Assembly (NCBI RefSeq): GCF_030272615.1
Contig: NW_026729330.1
Coordinates: 32,807 to 96,806, forward strand
Direction of reading: 5' to 3'
DNA: 64,000 nt
Source: Cryptomeria japonica
Lineage: Eukaryota; Streptophyta; Pinopsida; Cupressales; Cupressaceae
Shown: positions 10,196 to 22,893 of the stretch, in pieces
Layout of the letters: every line of letters starts with the position of its first letter
Numbering within the stretch: position 1 is the stretch's first letter
Program-made: the position numbers and the translations under genes
Notes under the pieces: model-generated
Told to the model about the DNA's origin: nothing
Database searches by the model: none
The model's input: the letters and a program-made list of their open reading frames with translations, nothing else

Positions 10196-13100
10196 TTATT
10201 TTTTGATGGAGGACTATTCATCCTTTTCAGATAAGACTCAAAGACTAAGAGGTATCCATTCAACCAAGACTTGATCCCTTATGGACTCATTAAGAACCTT
10301 TCAACTTCACCAATAGACCAAGGCCTCATTGACATGCTATATGGATTTAACTCATCATTATCACATATAAATGCATGGCTTGACATGTCCTATATTTGCA
10401 TAGACCCCTTCTTGCTCATATGGCAAGCGGAAATAGAATGGTGACATGTCTCAACGATTGGCTTCTTTCTTGGGAAATGGTTTCTCAAATATGGCAATAG
10501 AATTTGTGACAAGAGTTTTTGTGATGTTTAGTTGATTTTCCACTTAATTAACGAGGTTTATTTGATGTCAAATAAATGGGTGTACTGAGCCATGGTATAA
10601 GTGGCAGTGCATTATTACAGAGATTTTGAGAGGTGTAGTCAGGCTATAACTCATGTTAATGTTTGTGTTGTTATATCATATTACAATGTGACTTTTTTTT
10701 CTTATCTTTCAAATTTTGGGGGGATGATGATTTTTTTTCTCAAATAATTATTCATTTATTTTGGTTTTCTTTAATATTATACAAGAATAAAATTAAGACT
10801 AGATAAAAAACTATAATTTGTGGAATGAGGTAGGGTATGTGAGAATGCTTCCTATATTATTGTAAGAGAAAATGGTACAAATTTCAATCTTTTCATAATT
10901 AAAAAAAGTTGGAAATTTTTTTTAAGTAGAAATAAATAATAAATAGTGTAACACGGTTGTACATGGAGATATCTATTGAGAAAAAAAAAAAATCATATTC
11001 CAAAGTAGATCAATGTATTATTTAGTAAATCATGATTATAATAGAATCACAAAGAAAGCTTCCATAAGAGTATCACCAACCAAAAACATGAAAAAATTAT
11101 TACATTTTAACAATATCTATAAATCTCTACACACACCATCTGTACTAAGCATATATATATTAGAGATATGAAACCTAAAACAATAAAATGGTAATTACAA
11201 ATCTATAAGTTAAAACCTACCAAAAATAAGGCCAAAATCACCCCAATCAAAAATGTACCATGATGTGTCATAATACAGATACTAAGTTGGTCAATAGATG
11301 TAACTAGACATTAGAACTCTTTTATGAATCCAACCAATTTTTACATTTCATAAGAAAACTTTCAAAGACTAACTTTTAATTTGTTGATCAATTTGAGCTT
11401 TTGAAAAAACAAGTGCTCAAGGATATTTATATAGGAGATAATCATGTGAGTAAGCAACCAATAATATTAATTTTAAACAAAATATAATTCTATTATCTAA
11501 ATTTGTTTTTTTCTATTTTTCCAAAAATCAAACATCATTTAATATTAACATTGGGAGCAAAGTTGAGATGCATTTTTTGATAATTAAGTTTAGAGTGCTT
11601 AAAAATAACGAGATGCCTTGATTTAGGATAATAAACTTTTCGGATCAATCCTATCATGCAAATATGTAAAAAATAACTAAATGATTAGTGAATATCTATT
11701 CTTTTATTCTTTTCATAATTCAATCTAATACATAATTAACATTAAGTAGACTAATTAATTTTAATGTAAAAAATATTTTACTATTTTTATTTTTCTTTGT
11801 TATTTGTGCAATTTAAAAATTCGTGAAATATTACCTTGTATTTCTAATTTACTTTAAATTTAGTTTTGATTATTAATAGCTATAGAATTATGAAAATAAA
11901 TTTTTTTTTTTCTTTATTATATATAACTATTATGTTTGTTTTTGTTAAAGTAGGGTATGATTATTTGATTAGTTGAATGATTCTTTTTTTCTTCTTTAAA
12001 ACTCAATTTGTTCCATGCAAGGAATGTATTATAAACACAAAGTGGAAGACTATCAAATAAAATAACTTTTATCTAAGATGTTAAAGTAAACAGTGTTGAA
12101 TTCTATAGTAAAATTTTTAAAGTTTACAACTAGGTCAAATCAAATTACTACATCTATTTAATAAAAATAAATATTAAAAATTAAATAAATAATTTTTTAG
12201 AATTAGGGTATATACAACCTTTTTTTAATCTAGAAGTGAATCTAGCATTCATGTTCTCCTTAGTGTAGCTCACCCATCTTTTTTCCCTCCCACTTCCTAA
12301 GAAACTCTTATATTTCAAAAATAAAAATTAAAAAAATAAAAATTGTTGGAATTGAAATAAATAAAATTTAAATTTATAGAAATAGGCTACATGTATGACC
12401 TTGTGAAGGGAATATAGCTAATATAGATATCTTAAGTACATACTTGTGGAAAATTTTTAAGAGAAATCAATATGATATTAAATATCTTTTTATTTTAAAA
12501 TAAACAAGATTTTTTTGTAAAGTTGAGATTTATATTTTAAAATTGAAGATATTGTAAAAATTATTTATATACACTATGATTGGTTTAAAATATTTGTTGT
12601 TATAGGAGAAATTTTTTAGGAATGATATATTTTTTAGGTTCTTTTGGATTTCTTTGTATTTTAAAAAAAGAAATGTCCATTTTAAATTAAAAATTTTATT
12701 TTTAATTATTTATAATATAGTAAATAAAATTATATTTTTTCTAAAGATATATATATAAATTTTAATAATTCTTTTCTTGATGTCAAAATATAGATAATAA
12801 AACCAATCATAGGGATATTACAAATATTTCTATGAAAAAAAAACATAATTATTATATGTATTCTTTATAATTATATTTTATATATCTTTTAAAAATTATT
12901 CTATTTTGTAATACTTTTTAAAAAATTGGTTGGTAATTATATGTATTTCATTGATAGTCAAAACAAAGTACATAAGTTGTAGTATCATATCCCACATCAT
13001 AAAGAATCATAACCAAAATTTTCTCCAAAATGATGTCCATAGTCTGACAAAACATTAACTAAAACCCTACCTTCGCCTACCAATATTCTATACTATACAC

Positions 13101-13380
13101 CCATTTATACAATTTAACAGTTTAAAACACATAATAGTCAATCAAGTAACTGCATAAATAAGATTTAAACAAAAAATAGTGCTTTTCTATTCATTTCTTC
13201 CTCATTGCTTCCAAAGGCCCATTAACCCACTAGATTTTTATCATGAATCATGCTTTTGGTTCTTCCTCTAACCTTACCTTCATCTTTCCTTTAGCTCGCT
13301 CTTATTTTTTTACCTGCAGGTAATGAATCAATGAATCCCAATCAATATACGCTTTTGTCTAGTGCGCATCCTTGTTCATC
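10196..13380. other. AT-rich intergenic region, nothing recognised
   Basis: About 3.2 kb of AT-rich sequence with many homopolymer A/T runs and no ORF, LTR end or domain I can support. Old transposon debris is likely but not identifiable by eye. Confidence 0.5.
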
Positions 13381-13399
13381 CCCTATGCCCAATGAATAG

Positions 13400-14345
13400 T
13401 CAACATCAAATGTTGAGGAGTCTCCTCATCTGTGTCCTCGGCCACCTTTACATGCATAAACCCTACCCCTAAAATTTCCCCTTTACAACATCGAATGCAG
13501 ATCATACAACCAATCATTTTCCATGAAACGCTTCAACACCCATTTAACATCCATCCAACCTCCAACCCCAATGCCACCACCATTGACATAATGTCTATAT
13601 TCATCCTATATCTATGTTTAGTCATCAAAAAATATTCACCCAAAAGGATTTCCATGGTATGAATGAAAATATCTTCATTGAACTTCAAAATACTTTTCAT
13701 TCTTTTCTCAATGACTTTGCCCATAAATGCTAATTGTTGCCTTGGCATAATTAACAAAAATGTGGCCTGCATATTAAAATGCAGTTGCCACCCATCATCA
13801 ATTGTGAGAATGAAGTGCTACCCATTTCACATCACCTCACCACCACACCCTTTCATTAATATCTTTTGAAAATGGAGACATGGTATTCCAACTCAAAGAT
13901 CAAGCTTAAGATTACAAAAATCTTTCATCATAATTTGTGGTCCATCATCAAGAGTCATATCCCATTTGGATAGCATGTCCACCACATCATTCCTTGATCT
14001 CATCACATTCCCAACTTAAAATTACTCAAAATATTCTAATAAATGCTTGGCAAATGTTATATATTTATTCAAATTCTAGGCATTTATTTAACCCTTTTTA
14101 ATTGCATTAATAATAATCAAGTAATCTCTTTCAAAATATATTTTTGAGAAGACCAATTTTTTCCCCATTTTGAACACTTCAATAACCACCTAAGCCTCAA
14201 CTTCATTGTCTGTTCTGTCTGCAAGGCCACAAATCCATCTCTCGATGGTCCTAGGTTACCCTTTGGGGCCCCATCAAATTTAATTTTATACCATCCTTCC
14301 CTTGCCTTGGACCACTCCACCACCCTCACCTTCTCGAATTCTAGA
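13400..14345 (-). pseudogene. LINE-type RNase H domain and 3' flank, decayed
   Basis: On the minus strand from about 14320: GWYKIKFDGAPKGNLGPSRDGF, the first strand and catalytic Asp region of a plant RVT_3-type RNase H. A frameshift then leads to NEVEAQVVIEVF and FERDYLIIINAIKKG (the Glu and second-Asp regions) down to about 14090. Further down DMLSKWDMTLDDGP (around 13970) resembles the domain's C-terminal tail. Such domains close the pol frame of plant LINEs. The reverse transcriptase is absent, as expected for a fragment. Stops and a frameshift make it a fossil. Boundaries are approximate. Confidence 0.65.
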
Positions 14346-15690
14346 TTAGCCTAAGCAAGCCCATTAACAAGCTAATTTTTTAATCATAAATTTAACTATT
14401 ATTCATTAAGTCATTAAACATTTGTCTATTTTCACCTTTACAATTATTAATAGTTATTTTATTAAGATGAACTATAATTAATATTACATAAATATAATTA
14501 GAATAATATAATATTACACTACAAATTAATAATTAAATTTGAGATTAATTTTATTATTATAGTTATAATTATATAGGTTTTTTAAATTTAATTAGGATTG
14601 TGCTCTTAAAAAATATTTTTCACTATAAATTTATATTATATTATAATTATTTATATTATTTTATTAAAGTTATAGTTAATATTATATAAATATAATTATA
14701 CTAATATAATTTTAAAATAACAATAATTCATAATTATAATAAATAAAAATTAGAACAAATATTTTTATTACATTGCTATGGCATCAAGTACTCAGCACTA
14801 CATGGCATTTTTTCTCATAATATTATGTCTAATATTTACATATTTATATTTTGATGTATACATGGTTATCAAAACAAAGATAAAAAGATAATAGTTTTTT
14901 TAATACACTCATGTCATTACACTTCACCCTTTATTACCATTATAAAATGCTTCTTGTGATTAATTGGAGGTGTACCTTGACTAATAAGAAAACACCCAAA
15001 AAATACATAACAAACTCTCTTAAAATTAAGAAATAGAATACATTTTAATAATAATTTAAACCTTAAATAGAAAACAAATTAATTTAAGTATTAAAACAAT
15101 ATATTTATAACATACCCAAAAACATACCAAAAGAAAAAATTAAAATTAAAAACAATATAAACTAATAAATAAAAACTAAGCAGTTTTATCCTACCAATAT
15201 TTGTAAGGCTTGATAAACAATCATTTATATTAATAAAATTTCTTTTCTTTATATATGGGCAATAAGGTCAGCGAACTCCTTTTCTCTAGGAGGTGATAAG
15301 CCATACTTCCATAAAGATTCAAACAAGAAAAATAATTTCAACTTGTTCTCCATGTCGTTTTTGCATATGAGAGGATACTGTTCAATATTTTCACACACAC
15401 AACTCATGGCTTTCATTCCTATGTTAGTGAAAGTAATCCAACAAACCTCAGACCAAATTTCATATGTAAATATATGCAGATAGACTTTGTTTTGGTCGTT
15501 TGTTTCGAAGTCCTCAAACAGAATTGAAGAATACAACAAACAGAAACGGCCATTTTCGTATGTAGAGCGACAGCATATAGGAGCATATTCGTCTTATTGA
15601 ACGATGCCATTCTGATAACAGACGATTAAATCTTTCCTTCATAGGAATGGGGTAAATTTGTTTTAACTTACGCAGAATAATCGTATCTGC
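14346..15690. other. AT-rich spacer with a weak duplication
   Basis: Very AT-rich. Two related segments begin near 14457 and 14662 (TTATTTTATTAA followed by 'ttaatatta..taaatataatta'), spacing about 205 bases. From 15250 to 15690 the composition is less extreme and forms the upstream region of phytocyanin gene 2. Short minus-strand frames there have no known motif. Confidence 0.45.
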
Positions 15691-15709
15691 CGTCGGTTCA
15701 ATGCTATAA

Positions 15710-15716
15710 TATAAAG
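15710..15716 (+). promoter_or_regulatory. TATA box of phytocyanin gene 2
   Basis: TATAAAG within 'ctataatataaagcg', about 75 bases before the ATG at 15791. Confidence 0.6.
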
Positions 15717-15790
15717 CGTCCATACGTGTGATCAATTACCATCAAAGATTGCTGGCCCAAATTCTAATAATCTAGAAAACTCTTAAAGCA

Positions 15791-16318
15791 ATGGTAAGCT
15801 CTGCAGTTCGTTTGGCTGTTCTACTGGTACTTGTTTGTCTTTCATCATCCATGTTATGTGAAGGAACGCAATACATAGTGGGGGATAATGGTGGGTGGGC
15901 ACTTGATATTGATTATCAAAAGTGGGCATCAGGCAAACAATTCTTTGCTGGAGACTCACTCGGTAAATCTTTTTCTGCAATGCTTTTAATCTTTTAATTA
16001 ACAACGTATATGATCTTGTTTAACTATTTTACTGCTGGTCTGATGAACGCAGTGTTCAATTATGGTGGTGATGAGGAAACCCATAATGTGATTGTGGTGA
16101 CCGGATCAGCAGTTGACGGCTGTGTTAAAGAACCGAACTTGGGTGTTTACGAAAGCGGAAACGATGAGTTATTTTTGAGTGGTACAGGAGATTTGGGTTT
16201 CCTCTGCGGAATGGCTGATCACTGTACAAGTGGCATGAAACTGAAAATTACAGTCAAAGCTGCCCCAGTTTCACAAGGCGTTTCTCTTTCTCCAGCTGCT
16301 GCTGCTCCTTCCACCTGA
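15791..16318 (+). CDS. Phytocyanin (Met-axial type), two exons (15791-15962, 16053-16318)
   Basis: Encodes 145 residues: signal peptide (about 1-25), then the plastocyanin-like domain with YIVGDNGGW, DYQKW and VFNYGGDEETHNV. The 90-bp intron (GT...AG, phase 1) is at the family-typical position. Copper ligands are His68, Cys109, His114 and Met119 (HCTSGMK), and the disulfide pair is Cys81-Cys115. The residue normally Trp/Met before FLCG is Gly-Phe here (GDLGFLCG), a small departure from the MWFICG motif of copy 4. The tail is short and Ala/Pro/Ser-rich (SPAAAAPST) with no GPI-like hydrophobic end. Probably a secreted plantacyanin/uclacyanin-like protein. The frame is intact, and expression cannot be judged from sequence. 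Confidence 0.92.
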
Positions 16319-16799
16319 TGATTCAAGCCCCTTGAAGCGTTTGATGAGGATTTCGATGTGAACACAAGTCTACATATTGTTATTCCTAGTATTCTCAAAA
16401 AACAGATTTTGATCTGTAATCATTTTTTAAATATGATAAGATCTGGGTACTTTATTTTCCTTAATTTGGTGTCTAGGGATTGTTCTAGCATCTGCTACTC
16501 TTTTATGAATTACATTGGAACATAAACCCCAAGCTGGATGGTGGTTCCTCTATGCTGTTAACTACACTCGCTTATCGTCTAGGTTGGTAAGGAGGTAATA
16601 ATATATTAGATTGTTACATTCTAATTATATGTTTCTGCCATTTTGGGGAAATGTACGTGAATTATATTTATATAATTTTTTTAGAGTTGAATAATAAGGT
16701 TTTATATAATTGATTAGTAGATTTTTTTTTTAAAATATGTAGAAAAGGTAAGGATATTAATTAATTGGTGTTTATTTTATTTAAATGACAAATCTAATT

Positions 16800-17790
16800 A
16801 GAAATCCACTAGTTTAATGATCACCATCAAGGAAAATCCTCTCAAATTGCCCCTTCATATCATCTAAAATTAATGTCCATCCTCAACATGTCCTTTTTCT
16901 TAATTAAAAAATTCATTGCATCGGACCTCACGACAACACATAATTGTGTTAGCAGATTGAATTTATTTACTTGTCGTCACCGATAGATTTGGAAATAAGG
17001 CAAACTTTTGGGTGACAACCTCCGAAAGAATGCATTTAAATCCACGGACCATGTGGCTTGGGCTACCAAACTATCCGACACCTTCTACACTTTCTCACCA
17101 GAAATAAAAATTGGTGTTTACTCCCCAAATTAAAAGGACAGCTCAGACGAGATGCACCTTTAATGATTTGGGGATTTCAAACACATGATCATCCTACGCA
17201 ACCCCCTTAAGTCCTCTACCTACAAAAATCGTGCCACAACACTCATATCCCATCCCTTGGGATTAGTCATCATTGCAATTTGAAATTCCAACAATATAGG
17301 ATTCAAATTTCTATGCCAATCAATCATAACAATCCACCACCCAGAAAGGCTAATCCCCACCTCGTTTAACAGGGCAACCCACAAAACCACGTCACTCGAG
17401 CATTCACGTCACCCAAAAGGGCTAAAAAACCTCATCACCCAATCATCCACTACAACCAACCATAGAGGAAACCGCCCCATGTTAGAACCATTCACCAAAG
17501 ACATCAAATTAAAGCATCACATTCAGATGCATGCTTGGCTAAACTATCAACCCAATTAAAAATATGCCTTATTTTAAAGTCTTCAAATTTATTAATTCTA
17601 ATAGTGTTAATCACTATCATCAAGTCACCTTCTAAATAAATTTTCTTGGCTCCGATCTCTATCCCCAACTACAATCCAAGATGAGCAGCTCTAAATTCCG
17701 CCATAGTATTTGTAGTTTGTCCTAAGGCCATGGATTTTTCAGCAATCATTTTACCATTCTCATCCCTAGCAATACAATATTATATTCATT
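16800..17790 (-). pseudogene. LINE RNase H and 3' region, decayed
   Basis: Minus strand from about 17775: ARDENGKMIAEKSMALG, then NTMAEFRAAHLGL (Glu region), then KKIYLEGDLMIVINTIR (Asp region) and HIFNWVDSLAKHASECDAL. This is the order of an RVT_3 RNase H ending a plant LINE pol. An in-frame stop follows HLGL and further stops occur downstream. 17500-16800 is GC-richer than its surroundings and is probably LINE 3' UTR. This is a second independent LINE fossil on the same strand as that at 13.4-14.3 kb. Confidence 0.65.
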
Positions 17791-18880
17791 CTATATTTAA
17801 AAAAATATTAACTATTTAATTTATTTATTATAGACTGTAATGTAGATAGTTAGATATCATTTTTTTGATAACATTAAACTATTAAAAAAAAAAAAAATTG
17901 TACTATAGAAGATTCAAACTTAACACCATTTAGATACCTACTACATAGACTTTTCCATTAAAAAACAAAATTTAGTTTTAATCAAGCTTATGAACAACAA
18001 TTATTTGATAGCTCTATGCATTTTGACTATGAATTTTCATTAGTTCTCGTGATAAATGAGCTCAATCAATAATCAACAATTATTAATCTTGTCTTATAAA
18101 CTGGAGACTACTCACTATTTGCAAACTGAACTAGAATTTTTATCTTATGGTGTTGGTGAGTTCTTCATCAAAACATCTCCTGAACAATGCGCAGGGCAAA
18201 ATTTAGAAGGCATTCAGTAATGTTTTCATCCCATTGAGTGCCTATTTTAATTATCTTTAAAAGCTATGTAATGCAATAAATATTTCCTTTGCTATCGTAA
18301 TGTTTGAAAACTAATGTTTACACGAAGCCTCAAGCTCCACGAGATGGCATTCGTTCTAATAGTCCATGTGCCCTGACTATGCTTCCAAATTCTACATATT
18401 CATCAAGACGTAGGGAAACCATTTTCTTCTATGTCAATATAGAAGTAAAATTTGAGCCAACTATTCCCTTCTTTTGATCAACAATGGAAGATGTCAGAAT
18501 GGTGATATTAGACAAATCTTATGTAACACATAATAACAATCATGGTGGCTATAGTAATTGCCAAAACTCTGGTGAAGGCAGAGGACTACGGGAAGTTAGA
18601 GTTTTGAAACTCTACAAGCAAGAGACAAGGGGACACGTTACTTGCAATGCATTTTGATGCCAAGGATTTTGCTAGAACCCTGTGTTCCCAATTTGTGCAG
18701 CGAGCAACCTTAAAGCTTACGGTCGTGCGGATTACACAGGCTAGGCTCTTTGTTTATTTTTTGGTTTTTTTCTTCTGGGTTACTTCCACAACATTATGAA
18801 TTTTGGGGAGCAACAATTTATGTCTCTATCATTTTTAGTGTATGGTTTTAAATAATGAGAATTTTGTTTGCACAAGTTTT
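17791..18880. other. Spacer, nothing recognised
   Basis: AT-rich sequence between the LINE fossil and the old LTR element. No ORF or repeat that I can support. Confidence 0.4.
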
Positions 18881-21225
18881 TGTTCCTACCTATGATTTAT
18901 AACGAGGCTGCAATTACATGCTAGTCAAGGCAATAATACTACAGTCATGCTCAACTTTACCTCTAAGCTAACAAACGAAGATTGCAAGCTAACTCCTTAT
19001 GCCTCTTTAGAAATTACATGCATTTCCTCTTTCATTCCTGCTATTCAGTTCTTCTCCTTTGTATAAATCATGGAAAGTTTTAATTGTTAATGATATAGAG
19101 ATTTATTTGCTTTCATTAAGTTTTTTCTCTCCTTAGTTAGACTTAAGGTGGTTGTTAGTGCTACTTAACTTCTAGTTTCTTTCTAATTCATGGCTAAATT
19201 AACTACTGCTCTTCATGATCGATTGAAAATTCATGTTTCATGCTCTCTCTTATGCTAAACTAAGCAAGGAGAACTCCATTATTTAACTCTTCCTTTTCAA
19301 CCATAATTTTAGTTCTTGCAGTGGTCAATCTTTTATATAAATCATGCTTTTGAGGAATGTTAGTCATATAAATTTTAATCATTAAATTGTAGCTCTATTT
19401 TTCTCTTTTTTTTTTCTACAAGTTTTGCTTCTTTTTTCTCTAGCTAGATCACTTTCCAAGTTTAGGTACAAATTTTACATTGTATTAGAGCATACAGAAG
19501 CTAGGAAAAAGGATTAAAAATAATCTTTTGTAGGTATTGAAGATTAGAGTTTTTGGAAAGAATGGAATTTTTGTTATCTTGGGGGTTGTTTCTTAATATT
19601 TTTGTGGAATCACAAATTGAGATAAATTTGCATTCATGGGGGTTTAATCATGTATGTTCATATTTATTTTCATCCTTCTATTGCCAAGCTAACTTAAAAG
19701 AATCAAAACAAGGGATAACAATCATTATCATGAGTAGGATCCATTGCCCTATCTCGTTGGACGTGTTCCTAAGCCAAGTGACTTTGAATAGAAGAATGCA
19801 TGGTTTAATGGTAATGACATTGCCTATGGACTAATATGCATTACTATCTATAAGGATACTCTACATCACATACAACACACTGAGTGCCCTTTCATTTCTT
19901 GGACAATCATCCAACAATTGTATGGAGACAATGGATCTTCATGTGAAAGTGATGTTTCCTTAGATGACTAGGCTTTTGTACATGATATTGAGACTTTCAT
20001 AGCCCCATGTTGTGTACACATATCCTTTTGGGATATTAAATTTATTGATAAACCAACTACACATGTTGTTTCTTCAAAGTTGAGAGTTTCTTCATTGAAA
20101 CTCCCAATGACTCTTTGTAGCAAGATCATTTATGTCTTCTAGATTTAGTTAATTGGGACCAATTTCTACCTGACATTTTTTATTTCTTGGTAGAGTCCCT
20201 CATTTTTTTAATCTAGATGACATTATTTATTGCATAAATCTTCTCTTTGATGAGGAAGATTCTTCTTTAATTTTTGTAAGGGAACATTTTCACCCTCTTT
20301 TTCATTTTGTCAATGATCATTCTTCACAACTTGATATGAGTGTGGATACTTTCGCACAACTATTTCAAGAGATCCATTTGCCTTCAAATGAGATACTTGA
20401 GTCTTCCAATTGTCTTCTATATTAATGTCTAAGAGATTTTAGATTGTCATATTCAAAAGTACTTGATTTTATTATGATAACTTTTGGCATTGGCATGGAG
20501 AGCACTGAGCAAAGTTCAAAGACATTTTTATTTTGAGTTTTCTTCCTACACATTCTTTCAAGAATGACAGGATATGTTGCATACACCTTTGGTTTTTTCC
20601 TTCCTAAGGAGATAAATGTATTCGATGATTGTGGACCATCTTTTGCATCTAGTTTTAAGAATCTACCATTGAGTGCACATTGCAGGTGGATACTTGGTCC
20701 TTCCATGAAACTTTTTGCACTTTCACTTTTTGCGAGACCTTACATAGGGTGAAGAACACTACAATATAATAGCTGCCATGTAGAGTTAGTGTAAATTTAC
20801 AAGGGAGATTTCTTTCCCACTAGGTTTTTAGTCTTTCATCTTTTCATTCCTTTTTCCTTGGTTAGACTTAAAGGGGGGTTTTCACTTAACTTTATGTTCC
20901 AACCCATGATTTACTATGAGAGTATAGTTTCATGCTAGCCAAGGTAGTAATGAAACAGTCATGCTCCATTTTACATATAAGCCAATAAAAGAAGAGAGAA
21001 ATTTAACTCGTTACCCCTCTTCAAAAATTACACTCATTTCCTCCATAATTTCTACTTTATGGTTCTTCTACTTTGTAGAAATCATGCAAAGTTGTAATTG
21101 TTAATGAAATAGACATTTATTTATATTTGTTCACTACTCTATTTTTCCTCTACTCTTTTGCAAATTTTTTCTTCTCTTTTCCAACTAGATCCATATTCTA
21201 CTTGCAGATTCAACTAATTTTTACA
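18881..21225 (+). mobile_element. Old LTR retrotransposon with diverged LTRs
   Basis: LTR-like copies lie at 18881-19479 and 20895-21225. Both start TGTTCC(T/A)ACC(C/T)ATGATTTA and end near TTTTTACA, and share segments such as 'catgctag(t/c)caaggyaataat' and 'aattgttaatgaaatagag'. After the first comes TTGTATTAGAGC (19480-19491), a decayed Met-tRNA primer-binding site. Before the second is a purine run 'agacttaaagggggg' (20866-20880). The first LTR is longer, so the second has suffered deletions. No target duplication is obvious. The internal region is about 1.4 kb with only a gag remnant. Confidence 0.6.
19770..20010 (+). pseudogene. Copia gag remnant inside the old LTR element
   Basis: One plus-strand frame reads AWFNGNDIAYGLICITIYKD, then HIQHTECPFISWTIIQQLYG. 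This resembles the copia gag stretch where a Trp-rich helix is followed by AYGLI...W..L..LYG. A stop interrupts it soon after. Similarity is by eye and modest. Confidence 0.45.
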
Positions 21226-21609
21226 AATTCTATGTGCGGATGCATTTATCTTTTCTTGTATGATTTTAAATCACTTGTTATGGATTAGGTTTTATTTCTT
21301 CACAAGTGTTGATTTCCACTCAAGTGGGGCTCTTGCATCTTTTGATACTACTATAATGGAATATTCCTTGAATTATTTTATGAGAAGTACTTTCAAATCT
21401 CTTAAATTTAATGTCAAAATGGGCAAGTTGTGTTAAAAAGTTATTTTCCACATAGTATAGACTGAAACCTTTTTGCTAGCATTTAGGCTAAAAAATTTAG
21501 TGCCTTGAAATTAGTTAATTATGGGTTTAAATTTTACATAAAATCAAAATGATATGGTATTCTACTCTAATGAATTTTGAGTACAATACTAAGATACATT
21601 CATTTCTTT

Positions 21610-21860
21610 GTGTTGTTAAAGGCTCTAAGAAGTTACATTTGTAAAATGGATTTTGATTTTTTGTGTAAAATGTTTTTTCATTTTGCAAGGATGACTTCAG
21701 AGTATCATCCTCCTTCCTTTAAATCTAACACTTCTTTGATGCATTGCTGAAGGCTTTGAGAAGTTACTTTTTGTAAAATGATTTTCAAATTTTTTTGATG
21801 AAAAGATTTTCCATTTTACATGTATGACTTTAGAGTAGCATCCTCCTTCCTTCTAGACTG
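21610..21860. repeat. Tandem duplication, about 131-bp period
   Basis: Copies with 'ggctctaagaagttac' at 21621 and 'ggctttgagaagttac' at 21752. Both are followed by a T-rich tract and 'atgact(t)yagagtakcatcctccttcct'. Non-coding. Confidence 0.7.
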
Positions 21861-22893
21861 ATATCACTTAGAGATTCTTGTCCACTTTGTTTCTAATAGT
21901 TCTCAATGAAGTAGCATGAGCAACAAATTTCAATCATAACTTCTAACTATATATAGCACAAATACATAACAATATACAATAAATTACAATTGTATGTGAA
22001 GGTAAAGGCTTTGACATTTAAGTGAAGTGAGCCCTAAACTATGTTTACCACTTCTATTGAGCATCATAATGCTATTTTATAATTATTTAATATCATTTCT
22101 CGGCTCCTAGTATCAATTATACATGATAGAGTGATTGCTTGGGGCATTAGGCATTAGGTATTCTATTTCTCTTGATGGAATACATGAAGTTGACACAAGA
22201 GTAAGGACAAAGATAAAACTAGAACTTACAAAATCTACTAAAGGCTATAAACTTAATTTGCACATATTTGTTGAAGGAAATTGAATCATTTTTTATGCAA
22301 TATTTGGCATTATGTTGTGACATTTCTAGTAAGATTATCTAAATCAATATTTTTTCTAAAGAACAAATGACCTTATGATAGGTTTTCTTCTGAACCCAGT
22401 AACATAAGATATTATTAATAATAAATTGTGATTATAGTTATATTTTATCTATTACTCAACCTTTGTTTGGACATAGTTCAAGTTTTAAGGGGACATTACA
22501 GTTCCCACTCAGGCAATTTTGAAAAGTTAGATTCAACTCAACAATTTTCCTTGTAGATCCTATACTCTTATAGTATCAAACAAGAGAAAAATGAGTGTCT
22601 AATGTTATTAAATTATGAAAGTCTGAAAAAAATCAATATAAAGAGTCACTATCCACCTATTGAACAAACTAGAAAACACATAGCTTAGTGCAACAATCAC
22701 TTCACTAAGCCCTTAAATTACTACCAATTGTTCAAAACTTGAATGGGAGAGGCAAACAAAGTTTATAAGGATCTCATAATTGATAGCTTGAATTACCATG
22801 ATCTGCAGACGACTTTGATATTATTTGTAGTTTTGAAGATATAAAGTGGTGGACAACATTTTAACTTCGCAACTAAAAAATTAGGGGTCATAA
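21861..22893. other. AT-rich spacer, nothing recognised
   Basis: No gene, LTR edge or repeat that I can support in this kilobase. Confidence 0.4.

Noticed and set aside
13432-13869. Overlapping short open frames on both strands
   Set aside because: No domain. They lie in the presumed 3' flank of the LINE fossil.
14117-14329. Host RNase H gene
   Set aside because: Frameshift, missing flanks and similarity to the LINE RVT_3 domain make it a LINE fossil.
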